The notes: generated by a model from the sequence alone, not told the origin. A stretch of DNA of 64,000 nucleotides from Mesocentrotus franciscanus (GCA_037976565.1 CP137685.1:24429695-24493694), one strand, 5' to 3'; shown: positions 44,301 through 56,183, numbered from the stretch's first letter. Translations and numbers: made by a program.

Positions 44301-45524
44301 ATATAGGATTTCTCGGTCAATTTTGTAAGCTTTTCATTCGTTTTGATACAAAGTTCATTAAAATTCGCGAAATAAAGCTGCCGGCGTGTAAATTTCATTC
44401 AAAATAACACTTTTTTTCATTTGATTTACTTATTCGGTCAATGGATTTAGCTCTTGTTTCATTCAATTTAACAACCGCTTACAAATGCGCAGTTTGCATT
44501 CATTTTCGTCAACAATGGCAAATCGGACGTCCGTACCATTCAATTTCACTTTGGGTCATTCTAAATAACAAAGTTTTCATTCATATTCGCCTATCTTTAC
44601 AAACCTATGGTATACATGGTATATGCACATGTTTCTCATCTAAATTTAACAAATGAGTTATTGGTAATTGTGACTGTGATCACGATCGTGATTGTGATTC
44701 AGTGTGATGGTGATTCAGATTTTGATGTGATTATGATTGTGATTGAACTGATACTCCTAGATTGTTCTTAACATGTTCAATACAGACTAAATATAATTTA
44801 CACAAATATAAATGGCTTCAAAGAGATTACGAACATCGAATAAATTATCAAAACAAAACCAAACAAAACATAAAAAATAAATCAATGTATAGAGTATTGA
44901 TACCCCCACCATTATGGTACGCCACTCCAATAAATACAACTGTATTCTGTAAACACACACTTTGCATGCACTTATATCATTGCATATTCATAAAAAGACA
45001 CTCTTGCTTAGTTCCATGCTAATTCTATATTGATGTGGCTAGGTTATATCTACTTAACACATGATCGTTCAGTTGCTAAATAGTGATGATTTAGTGGGTA
45101 TACACCCCTAGTGAGGACAAATAACATGTTTGTTGCTTACCAACCCTTACAATTTGAAATGGATTTAGCATGGAACTAAGCTTGCGGGGTTCTATATATG
45201 ATCATACTGGGTAAGATTTACATGTTTAATTTGTCTGCAAAACGTGTGAATATTGTATGCAAAGAAACGAATTTGAATTCACGGAAGACGCTATTACGTA
45301 ATCGCGAATCGTCTCGCTTTAGATTGGAATGAAAATTTTACGAAAAAGAAACACGTTTAATTCGAATAAAAATAAAATGTTTTTGAATGATCGTTTTATG
45401 AATTTAAATGCTAAAAACGAATTTGAACGAAAAATAACAGCTGAGGTGACAGAATCGGCGAAATTGAATGAACATAAAATGAATTTGTGTGGCCAACTTA
45501 CGAAATTGACCGAGAAATCCTATA
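44301..45524. mobile_element. Foldback (TU-like) element 2
   Basis: Ends ATATAGGATTTCTCGGTCAA (left) and the same inverted at the right (45505-45524). The left arm (44330-44650) repeats TTCATTCAATTT/TTCATTCATTTTCG words; the right arm (45240-45500) repeats the reverse complement (CGAAATTGAATG, AACGAATTTGAA). The interior has a GTGATTGTGAT microsatellite (44660-44755) and AT-rich text. Relative of 3941-5103, with clearly related ends and motif. Confidence 0.7.
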
Positions 45525-45693
45525 TTATATCAAAGTAGGAAATCTGTGAATTTAACAATTATGTAAATTTATTCTGAGAACCTCATTGGAAATTAGCTAA
45601 ATAATTATGTCCTTTATAGCAAGTTAATTGATCCCCATTTATTCTCTCCTCCCAGGTATTAAATGGATACCCGATAGGATGCGAAGGTCATTG

Positions 45694-46082
45694 CACTGTG
45701 AAAAGGTTGGGCAATATTTGTCCAACATTTTGCCCAACGTTGTGCCAATAGTCAACCCAACCATCTATTGGGCAATATTTTGCCCAGTGGTATTGGTAAA
45801 CGTAAGTACCCTACTTCACACGTGCATAATAAATTGTTTCGTATTTTGACCAAAATTTGGGCAAAGATATGACCCTTCAACTGCCCGACTACGGTAGCCC
45901 ACTTGTTGAGAAAATCTTGACCAGCTGTTGGGCAAAATATGAAACAATTATGCACGTGTGAAGTAGGGTATTTACGTTTACCAATACCACTGGGCAAAAT
46001 ATTGCCCAATAGATGGTTGGGTTGACTATTGGCACAACGTTGGGCAAACTGTTGGAAAATATTGCCCAATTTGTTCACAGTG
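45694..46082. mobile_element. 389-bp foldback MITE (TTGGGCAATATT arms)
   Basis: Ends CACTGTGAAAAGGTTGGGCA and, inverted, CACTGTGAACAAATTGGGCA. Arms of about 170 bp rich in GTTGGGCAA/TTGCCCAAC words pair across a centre near 45890. Non-coding. Confidence 0.8.
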
Positions 46083-46156
46083 TGTAAAGTTTGGCATCCT
46101 GGCATGGCATCCTGCTGAAATACTCCACAGGAGCGGAGAATGTGCAGACATTGTAT

Positions 46157-46374
46157 TAGTCCAGATTCAGTCCGTTATTTGTTTTTATTCTTCTATCACA
46201 CGCATTGATCCCCCACACAGCGCCGTCTCTCCACTGATCGCGCGATCCCCCAAATTTCTGTCCAATAGGGGTACAGAATGAGAGGAATGGCTAGGTCTAC
46301 TTTCAACGTTGAGGGTGTGTTATTTTATCAGCTGATTGGGCGCGCGACACGGAAACGGTACAGAGGCTGGACTA
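46157..46374. mobile_element. 218-bp TIR element with 9-bp target duplication
   Basis: Ends TAGTCCAGATTCAG and, inverted, TAGTCCAGCCTCTG. Both flanks are ACATTGTAT (46148-46156 and 46375-46383). A 9-bp duplication fits MULE-like elements, but no transposase is present to confirm the superfamily. Confidence 0.75.
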
Positions 46375-46383
46375 ACATTGTAT

Positions 46384-47401
46384 TCAGGCAAGCCTGAATC
46401 CGATGACCGGGTTAGTAATATGTATGTAAGGAGCTTTTAAAAATCGTCGGAGTTTATTAAGCTTCATACTAATCCAGAAAATTAATATTTACATGCTAAT
46501 GTTGAGTTCGGTTGGCTTCGTTTTAGAATAAAGGTATTCTAAATAATTCTGCCCCAAAATTATATTCACGTTTTTGGGAGGTTTCATGAGCGTGATCGAG
46601 TCTCATAATTCCCACCAAGCGGCCGGAGATTCTCGACTGTGACGACACTTGCAGATTGATATTATGAAAATTTGGTGAGCTTCGACACGTTCCTTTCAAA
46701 GCAACAACATCAGGCAGATCAATGTCACAGAATAGACAAATGAAATTATTTGTAATGAAGCATTTAACAAAGATTTGTGCATGAAAATTGGTTACATTAC
46801 GAAAATGGCCTATTAGGAATAAGGCTACGGAATAATTTGAAGAGTTCAGAACAATATTTGGCGTTATACCTCTCTTTTCAAGTTAGCCATGGAATATCGA
46901 AGTGTGACGTCATACTGGCCTAGTTGTCAAGGTTGCTGGTGTCAAACAATTTTGTGCTAAAAAATGGCGTGGTGATGGCCCTGCTCCAGCCTGTTGCTTG
47001 AATAATTTCGCGGTGAACCTCATGCGCAGGCTCTGTTGTTTGGAAGCAGTAACCTGGACGACGAGCGACGATAACGTTAGCACTTCGGTAATCTATACCA
47101 ATTAGACCTACAGACTAAATTATCCATACCCTTACCAAGTTTGTATCTTTTTAAGTATGTGAAGAAAAGAGAGAGATTTTTCCCGATTTATGTCTCTTGA
47201 GAATGTGACATATTAAAGCTTACATCTATAATTATTTATAGCCCCAACTCAACGAGTCCACCTTCCATTCTTGAGTTACGAAGAAAATCCATCAAAATAA
47301 TGTACAAAGGGGTATGATTAAATTACTTGTTAAATGTATAATAGTATCAAGACAATTTATTCTGATTTACTTCCGTACTACGACCGGCAAGCGGAGATGG
47401 C
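46384..47401. other. No recognised feature
   Basis: About 1 kb of non-repetitive intergenic sequence without a supported exon or repeat. Confidence 0.5.
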
Positions 47402-47489
47402 TGTGTAGCCAGGGCGTCTCTAAAGAGGGGGTTGTGGGGTGCGACCCCCCCGCCCCCACCTGTCAGGATATTGTCGGTAAAATTGCGCT

Positions 47490-47760
47490 GCCGTCGGGAA
47501 AAAAGAGAAGAGGGGGAGGGGGAAAAAGAGAGGGAAAGGAAAGAAAGAAAAAGAAAGGAAAGAAAGGAAAAGAAAGGAAAGAGAAGAAAAGAAAGAAAGA
47601 AAGAGAAAAAAGAAAAAGAGGGAGGAGAGGAAAGAAAGGAAAAGAAAAAAAAAGAAAGAAAAGGAGAAAAGGAAAAAAGAGAAGAGAGAAGAAAGAGAAA
47701 AAGGAAATAAAAGAAACGGGGATGAAAGAGAGGAGAGCGAGGGGGAGGTAATAGTCTGAG
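47490..47760. repeat. GA-rich purine tract
   Basis: About 270 bp of nearly uninterrupted A and G on the plus strand (AAAGGAAAGAAAGAAA type). It produces long Lys/Arg/Glu and Phe/Ser/Leu reading frames on the two strands that are not genes. Such tracts can form triplex DNA. Confidence 0.9.
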
Positions 47761-48089
47761 AGAGGAGGGGTGGGAGTAAAAGAGAGAGGGAATTGTTTGT
47801 GGAGTCGTCTCGTCGAGGGAGCAAGAAAGACACGCATAAATATGTTGCTGTGTCGGGTCAGATGTGTCGGTATTCTTGCTCGATCCTCGTGTACTATATC
47901 AATGCAGAAGTTTGAAGTCGGTGAGATGTATAATGTCGGCCGGCCGACAAGTTTTTTTTCCCTACGAACTGTGACTTTTTATCCGCTGTGACGACTTCGA
48001 GAGAGACTACAACTATGGTACTTGTATTTTCTCAAAGTTTCACTAATCAGCTAAAGAAATCAGAGGTTAAACATTTTCGAGGAAACTAA

Positions 48090-51000
48090 ATTCAAACAAA
48101 TATTAAGAGTCGAGAACGGTACAACGAATCGTCTTTTCTCTAATATTTTAATGAAACCCCAAAGCTTCCGCGCTTCGGAAGCGGAAGGGGGAAACTTCAT
48201 TCAGACAAGGATTAAGAGTCGAGAACGGTACAACGAATCGCCTTCTTTCTCTAATAATTAAAGAAAACGTCAAAGCTTCCGCGCTTCGCGGGAGGGGGGG
48301 GGAACTGAATTCAGACAATTAGGGTTAAGAGTCGCGAACGGTACAACGAATCGTCTTCTTTCTATAATAACTTAAGAAAACGTCAAAGCTTCCACGCTTC
48401 GCGCGGGAGGGAGAAAACTGAATTAAGACAAGGATTAAGAGTCGAGAACAATACAACAGAACGTCTGTTTTCTCTCATAATTTAAGGAAACGTCAAAGCT
48501 TCCGCGCTTCGCGCGGGAGGGGGGAAACTGAATTCAGACAATTAGGGTTAAGAGTCGCGAACGGTACAACGAATCGTCTTCTTTCTATAATATTTTAATG
48601 AAACCCCAAAGCTTCCGCGCTTCGCTCAGAAGGGGGAAACTGAATTCAGACAAGGATTAAGAGTCGAGAACGGTAAAACGAATCGTCTTCTTTCTCTAAT
48701 AATGTAATGAAACATCTAAGATTCCGTGCTTTCGGGAGGGGAGAAACTTCATTCAGATAATTAGGGTTAAGAGTCGCGAACGGTACAACGAATCGTCTTC
48801 TTTCTATAATAACTAAAGGAAACGTCAAAGCTTCCGCGCTTCGCGCGGGAGGGGGAAAACTGAATTAAGACGAGGATTAAGAGTCGAGAACAAAACAACG
48901 GAACGTCTGCTTTCTCTCATAATTTAAGGAAACGTCAAAGCTTCCGCGCGGGGAAAATGAATTCAGACAATTGGGGTTAACAGTCGCGAACGGTACAACG
49001 AATCGTCTTCTTTCTCTAATATTTTAATGAAACCCCAAAGCTTCCGCGCTTCGCTCGCGCGGCGCGGGGGAAACTGAATTCAGACAATTAGGGTTAAGAG
49101 TCGCGAACGGTACAACGAATCGGCTTCTTTCTCTAATATTTTAATGAAACCCCAAAGCTTTCGCGCTTCGCGCAGAAGGGGAAAGTGAATTCAGATAAGG
49201 ATTAAGAGTCGAGAACAATACAACGGAACGTTTGCTTTCTATAATAATTCAATGAAACGTCAAAGGTTCCGCGCTCCGCGCGGGAGAGGAGGAGGGAGGG
49301 GGTAACTGAATTCAGACAATTAGGGTTAAGAGTCGCGAACGGTACAACGAATCGTCTTCTTTCTCTAATAATTCAAAGAAACATCTAAGATTCCGCGCTT
49401 CGCGCAGGAGGGGAAAATGAATTCAGACGATTAGGATTAAGAGTCGCGAACGCGAACGGTACAACGAAGCGTCTTCTTTCTGTTATATTTTAATGAAACC
49501 CCAAAGCTTTCGCGCTTCGCGCAGAAGGGGAAAGTGAATTCAGATAAGGATTAAGAGTCGAGAACAATACAACGGAACGTTTGCTTTCTGTCATAATTTA
49601 AGGAAACGTCAAAGCTTCCGCGCTTCGCGCGGGAGGGGGAAACTTAATTCAGACAATTAGGGTTAAGAATCGCGAACGGTACAACGAATCGTCTTCTTTC
49701 TATAATAATTCAATGAAACGTCAAAGCTTCGCGCTCCGCGCGGAGGAGGGGGGAAACTGAATACAGACAATTAGGGTTAAGAGTCGCGAACGGTACAACG
49801 AATCGTCTTCTTTCTATAATAATTCAATGAAACGTCAGGTTCCGCGCTTCGCGGGAGGAGGGGGAAACTGAATGCAGACAATTAGGGTTAAGAGTCGAGA
49901 ACGGCACAAAAATCATCTTTTTTCTATAATAATTTTAATGAAACCCCAAAGCTTCCGCGCTTCGCTCGCGCGGCGCGGGGGAAACTGAATTCAGACAATT
50001 AGGGTTAAGAGTCGCGAACGGTACAACGAATCGGCTTCTTTCTCTAATATTTTAATGAAACCCCAAAGCTTCCGCGGTTCGCGGAGAAGGGGAAACTGAA
50101 TTCAGACAAGGATTAAGAGTCGAGAACGGTAAAACGAATCGTCTTCTTTCTCTATTAATTTAATGAAACATCTAAGATTCCGCGCTTCGCGCAGGAGGGG
50201 GGAAAATGAATTCAGACGATTAGGATTAAGAGTCGAGAACAATACAACGGAACGTTAGCTTTCTGTCATAATTTAAGGAAACGTCAAAGCTTCCGCGCTT
50301 CGCGCGGGAGGGGGGAAACTGAATTCAGACAATTAGGGTTAAGAATCGCGAACGGTACAACGAATCGTCTTCTTTCTATAATAATTCAATGAAACGTCAA
50401 AGGTTCCGCGCTTCGCGCGGGAGGGGGGGGAAACTGAATGCAGACAATTAGGGTTAAGAGTCGAGAACGGCACAAAAAATCATCTTCTTTCTCTAATATT
50501 TTAATGAAACCCCAAAGCTTTCGCGCTTCGCGCAGAAGGGGAAAGTGAATTCAGATAAGGATTAAGAGTCGAGAACAATACAACGGAACGTTTGCTTTCT
50601 ATAATAATTCAATGAAACGTCAAAGTTCCGCGCTCCGCGGGAGAGGAGGAGGGATGGGGGTAACTGAATTCAGACAATTAGGGTTAAGAGTCGCGAACGG
50701 TACAACGAATCGTCTTCTTTCTCTAATAATTCAAAGAAACATCTAAGATTCCGCGCTTCGCGCAGGAGGGGGGAAAATGAATTCAGACGATTAGGATTAA
50801 GAGTCGCGAACGCGAACGGTACAACGAAGCGTCTTCTTTCTGTTATATTTTAATGAAACCCCAAAGCTTTCGCGCTTCGCGCAGAAGGGGAAAGTGAATT
50901 CAGATAAGGATTAAGAGTCGAGAACAATACAACGGAACGTTTGCTTTCTGTCATAATTTAAGGAAACGTCAAAGCTTCCGCGCTTCGCGCCGGAGGGGGG

Positions 51001-52205
51001 AAACTTAATTCAGACAATTAGGGTTAAGAATCGCGAACGGTACAACGAATCGTCTTCTTTCTATAATAATTCAATGAAACGTCAAAGCTTCGCGCTCCGC
51101 GCGAGGGAGGGGGGAAACTGAATACAGACAATTAGGGTTAAGAGTCGCGAACGGTACAACGAATCGTCTTCTTTCTATAATAATTCAATGAAACGTCAAA
51201 GGTTCCGCGCTTCGCGCGGGAGGGGAGGGGGGAAACTGAATGCAGACAATTAGGGTTAAGAGTCGAGAACGGCACAAAAAATCATCTTTTTTCTATAATA
51301 ATTTTAATGAAACCCCAAAGCTTCCGCGCTTCGCTCGCGCGGCGCGGGGGAAACTGAATTCAGACAATTAGGGTTAAGAGTCGCGAACGGTACAACGAAT
51401 CGGCTTCTTTCTCTAATATTTTAATGAAACCCCAAAGCTTCCGCGGTTCGCGGAGAAGGGGAAACTGAATTCAGACAAGGATTAAGAGTCGAGAACGGTA
51501 AAACGAATCGTCTTCTTTCTCTATTAATTTAATGAAACATCTAAGATTCCGCGCTTCGCGCAGGAGGGGGGAAAATGAATTCAGACGATTAGGATTAAGA
51601 GTCGAGAACAATACAACGGAACGTTAGCTTTCTGTCATAATTTAAGGAAACGTCAAAGCTTCCGCGCTTCGCGCGGGAGGGGGGAAACTGAATTCAGACA
51701 ATTAGGGTTAAGAATCGCGAACGGTACAACGAATCGTCTTCTTTCTATAATAATTCAATGAAACGTCAAAGGTTCCGCGCTTCGCGCGGGAGGGGAGGGG
51801 GGAAACTGAATGCAGACAATTAGGGTTAAGAGTCGAGAACGGCACAAAAAATCATCTTCTTTCTCTAATAATTTTAATGAAACCCCAAAGCTTCCGCGCT
51901 TCGCTCGCGCGGCGCGGGGGAAACTGAATTCAGACAATTAGGGTTAAGAGTCGCGAACGGTACAACGAATCGGCTTCTTTCTCTAATATTTTAATGAAAC
52001 CCCAAAGCTTCCGCGGTTCGCGGAAGGGGAAACTGAATGCAGACAATTAGGGTTAAGAGTCGAGAACGGCACAAAAAATCATCTTCTTTCTCTAATAATT
52101 TTAATGAAACGTCAAAGCTTCCGCGCTTCGCGCAGGAGGGGGAAAGCAGAATTCAGACAAGGATTAAGAGTCGAGAACGGTCCAACGAATCGTCTTCTTT
52201 CCCTT
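48090..52205. repeat. Satellite array, ~112-bp monomers, ~36 copies, higher-order structure
   Basis: Monomers contain GAATTCAGACAATTAGGGTT, AAGAGTCGCGAACGGTACAA, CGAATCGTCTTCTTTCTCTA, TAATGAAACGTCAAAGCTTC and a GC hairpin CCGCG-CTTCG-CGCGG. Two alternating classes are seen (ATTAGGGTTAAGAGTCGCG and AAGGATTAAGAGTCGAG). Blocks repeat at ~1.36-1.37 kb: AGTCGCGAACGCGAACGG at 49441 and 50802, and CGGTAAAACGAATCG at 50128 and 51498. Confidence 0.93.
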
Positions 52206-52521
52206 CGCGCGCTCTTTAGGTGATTCGCTTGCTAGATCCTAGCTACGCGCCTGCATTTAAATATATCGCTATGATGCTGACTAAGTTGACGAAATGATTC
52301 GTACATTTATGTCGTCGAGGAAAATGACCATTTGCGCATGCGCAAGTACTATAGATAGTTCATAGGAACAACAATTTAGCCCTCGGCTCCGGGTTTATAG
52401 GGTTAAATTTGTAGACATTGGGACATTAAATTTTGTCGGTAATTGGTGGCTAGTTTTGTCGGTAATCGATGGCCTCTACACCCCCCACTGAAAAAGGTCT
52501 AGCGACGCCCCTGTGTGTAGC

Positions 52522-54361
52522 GTCTCAACGACAGTGCTTCTTTGTTTTTGACACTTTCTTTTTTATTTTCCATTACCGCCTCTTTCAACGCTGTCATTGT
52601 TTTATGTTTACATCACCGAACTGCAATTGCAATTTACGGACTACTTTGGAGACGCGTTTCCTTGACCGTAGAAGTTTGAGGAAGAGCTGTCTCCGCTACC
52701 AACGCAAAAGTAGCGCAAGCGCAGTATCGAGACAAAACTATTAACCAATCAGCGATGTCTAATACTTTGTCATGTGACATACGTTAACGTTAATCAAAAC
52801 TACAGGGACTAGGAGGACCTACCAAGATTCGCCATCTTCTTTCCTCTGTCTTCTTTCCAACGTCACTTCTCAAATTATCTTCAAACTTTGAAGTACGACA
52901 TTTTGAGTATAATAGTCATCACCAATTCTCTACAACTTTCTACCCGAGACTTTCGGCGCATTCTAGCTTACATATTTTCTATTCATTACTTCTTCATTCG
53001 CGAACAGTATTATATCTCCGCTCTTTATATCTCCGTTATTATACTTATATCATTTTCGCGGAAACTTTCCCATATTTCGGAGAGACATAACATTTGTGCT
53101 TGTGAATATTTATCTATTCTGCTTGTGCTCGCGAAGGATGTCACTGTGAACATTTCGCTACAATTTATTCAATCGCGTGTTCGCGGACTTTTATATATTG
53201 TGATCTGTGGAATGTTATATTGAAGTCAGGATCCTTCACCTTTTAACAAGAGAAGTCGGAATATCTGAGAAGATTATAGGTGAGTGGAAATTTGTTGTAC
53301 ATTATTACCTGAGAACGGCAAAATCCCACAGCTGTGAAAAGAAAGCTGGTTCGAAAGGTTACGTTCTCCATAGTGAAAAACACGTCTCCGTTTCCTGGAT
53401 ATTTTATACCTGAATTATTCCATCTCTTAAAAGTCTTCTCATAATCCAATTGCATTTAAAATTTACACGTAAAATGCAACTTGATTTTAGACTAAAGTAA
53501 AGGTTAATGAAGGATCAAAATGTTGAAAAGACTCCCATAAATCCTAGAGACTATGTATACTTTTGATTAAGCAGGCGCCGTTGGTTTACACGTAAAAAAA
53601 CAGGTATTCTAAAATTGATTATAATTCTTACATGATTTATTAGAAATTATGTCCTAAGTGAAAAATGAAATAGATGAATTATATCAACGGAAGTTTATCA
53701 GCCATAGATTACAATAATATCAATAATATGCTGTTTTAGTGCCTGTTAGAGGAGTAATAGCTCTCTGGGCTTAATTGCAGAATACCCTACCATATTGTTA
53801 GTCTTCATATATTAGCCGTAGATACAGATTGTGATTTTATTATTGGTGATAACGGTGATACAGATATTGAAGATTGTAAAATGCAAGTGTTCGTATTCAT
53901 TTGGTGGATGAAAAGTTAAATTTTACGCTGTTTTGTGCGTCATTGCAGCGCTGAATTTGGTGTGTTCGTCGCTAATTTTGTGACACATTTAGATGGCTTA
54001 ATTTCCTGAAGATATTCAATGCAAGATTTGTGGTATATTGATAAGCACCGATTCTTAGCCTTGCCTTTGACTTGTTTCTTGCCTGTTATGGTCATATAGT
54101 AGATGAATTACTTGAATTTTGAGCACTATTTCAGTAACGCAAAAAGTCTAGCCTGTGTATAGTCCCACACACGTTTGTGTACGTAGTTTTACAGTACCTG
54201 GCCTTGCGATTGCGTGCGCTCGCAAGCGCTAACGTTAAAGCTCTATACACTGCTTAGGCTGCTGTCAAAGACCCTAATCAGTGAAAATAATACAGATCTA
54301 TGTCTCGTTCTAAAAATACACAAGAAAAATAGTTTTGTGCTTATATAGATCTAGACTAGTA
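52522..54361. other. No recognised feature
   Basis: Unique sequence. Open frames at 52888-53223 and 53207-53413 have no recognisable domain or conserved splice context. No repeat pairing seen. Confidence 0.5.
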
Positions 54362-54719
54362 TTGGTCGATGGTCGTTGGTCGTTGGCTACTTTTATTTCG
54401 TCGATGGTCGTTGATCGTTGGCCTTTTTCAACAAATATTTGGTCGATGGTTGTTGGTCGTTGGTTTCATGGTGCTTACTATTTGGTCGATGGTCGTTGGT
54501 CGTTGGATTCTTTTATTTAAGGAAATTTGGTCGATGGTCGTTGGTCGTTGGATTCTAATATTTGTCAGACTGTTGGTCGATGGTCGTTGGACTTTTTCAT
54601 GCAATACTATATTCTATAGTATTTGGTCGATGGTCGTTGATCGTTGGTTACTGTGCATGTGCTCCGGTCCTGTGCTCTAATATTTGTCAGACCGTTGGTC
54701 GATGGTCGATGGTCGTTGG
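54362..54719 (+). repeat. Interspersed minisatellite: 8 copies of GGTCGATGGTCGTTGGTCG with spacers
   Basis: A 18-25 bp word (TTGGTCGATGGTCGTTGG, usually extended by TCGTTGG) occurs at about 54362, 54398, 54439, 54482, 54527, 54573, 54622 and 54694, separated by 13-48 bp AT-rich spacers. Spacers are mostly different; TAATATTTGTCAGACYG precedes two copies. It encodes VDGRWSLV in one frame but with stops, so it is not a coding repeat. Confidence 0.9.
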
Positions 54720-55148
54720 ACTCTTTATTTAACTCATGGATAAGTGCCTCAAGAATTATGTATATGTGTTGTTTTGTTTCATTTTGATTAACCGCACCAT
54801 TTTTCATTAAAAACTCATATTTGTTGCTTAATTATAATTTCTCGAAATACATGAAATTTTCGTCATTTTTGATAAATATCTGTATGACAGTGCAACCAAT
54901 TTCCTCGGGAAGGGTCTACTTTCAGTTCACACCTAAGTTCTTTTCCTTTGATTTTCAGATAAAGGTATCCCAAAGGGAGCCAACCTGTTCCGCACCTGAG
55001 CGACATATATTTTGTTTCAGTCCAGGCTCAGTCCACTCCAAAAATAATTTGCTTTTAATAGATGCAGAAAAAGAAGAGAAACAGACCAAAAATAATTGAG
55101 TAAAATCGGAAAACTAATGAATAAATAAATAAATAAGGAAGTTATGAT

Positions 55149-56183
55149 TTTTGTCTCGCCTGCGTAGCAAAAAGCGAAACATTATAGGCGCCGCTTTTCC
55201 GGTGGTGGCGGCGGCGTCGGTGACGGCGGCGTCAACATCAAAAACTCGTGTTTTTGAATTTTTAAATCTAATTTTAAAAGTATAAGTTCTTATTCAATAA
55301 AAATTAGACTAGAGGGTTATCAAGTATCCCCAATCATGTGGGTAGAATTTCAGGTCACTAAGTCAAGGTCAAAGGTCATTTCCCGTCATCAAACTTAGAC
55401 GATGTTGTGGCATCATCATCAAAAAGTTAACCTGAGGTTAAGTTTTTGAATGTTTAATATAATTTTGAAAGTATAAGTTATTATTCAATGAAACTTGGAC
55501 TAAAGGGTTATCAAGTATCCCCAATCATGTGAGTAGAATTTCAGGTCACTAAGTCAAGGTCAAATGTCATTTCCGGTCATCAAACTTAGACGATGTTGTG
55601 GCATCAGGTTAAGATTTTGAATTTTTATCGTAATTTTGAAAGTATACATTCCTATTCCATGAAACATGAACATAAGGGTTATCAAGTATCACCATTCATG
55701 TGATTAGTCTTTTAGGTGACAAAGTCAAGGTCAATTATCATTGCAGGTCTGCAAACTTAGACTATGTTGTGGCATCAACATCAAGATTTTGAATTTTTAG
55801 CATAATTTCAAAAGTGTTTGTTCAAATTCCATGAAACTTGTACCCAAGGGTTATCAAGTATCACAAATCATATGATACAAATTCCAGGTCACAAAGTCAA
55901 GGTCAAAGGTCATTTTAGGTCAGTAGACTTGAATTATATTTTTCACAACTTAATATGAGAATTAATAAATTAATTTTTGTTATTTGTTCATATTTCATGA
56001 AAGTTATCAATCTTGGTACAAACAATAGTAAATAATTCTTCTGATGATTCTTAGTAAATATTCACTTCAAAATGCTGATTATATTCAGAGGATTTCCTTT
56101 TTTGGAGGCCTGGTAATGGGCCACCCTGCCTATAAATAATGTCCCTTTTTATCATATCGAATCGCGGAATGCAGGCGAGACGG
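55149..56183 (+). mobile_element. Satellite-core non-autonomous element (GTCTCGCCTGC ends)
   Basis: Starts TTTTGTCTCGCCTGCGTAGC and ends with the inverted word GCAGGCGAGAC. A GC-rich GGCGGCGGCGTC segment (55200-55233) is followed by four tandem units of 170-192 bp with GTTATCAAGTATCCCCAATC, AAGTCAAGGTCAAAGGTCAT and AACTTAGACGATGTTGTGGC. The layout parallels HINE-type elements; superfamily uncertain. Confidence 0.65.

Larger units (their letters stand above)
47410..52513. mobile_element. Non-autonomous hAT-type element, 5.1 kb, carrying a satellite array
   Basis: Left end CAGGGCGTCTCTAAAG and right end, inverted, CAGGGGCGTCGCTAGACC. The flanks are the identical 8-mer TGTGTAGC (47402-47409 and 52514-52521). 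It encloses a 270-bp GA-rich tract, about 560 bp of unique sequence, the 48.1-52.2 kb satellite, and a unique right part with GTCGGTAATTGGTGGC. No transposase frame. The size and satellite load are unusual for a non-autonomous hAT element. Confidence 0.82.

Noticed and set aside
47314..47751. 145-codon Lys/Arg/Glu-rich frame and its opposite-strand Phe/Ser/Leu frames
   Set aside because: Purine tract inside the 47.4-52.5 kb element; low complexity on both strands.
54362..54719. CRISPR array
   Set aside because: Repeat-spacer pattern is superficially similar, but repeats vary in length, spacers vary widely, there is no leader or cas gene, and the DNA is animal nuclear.
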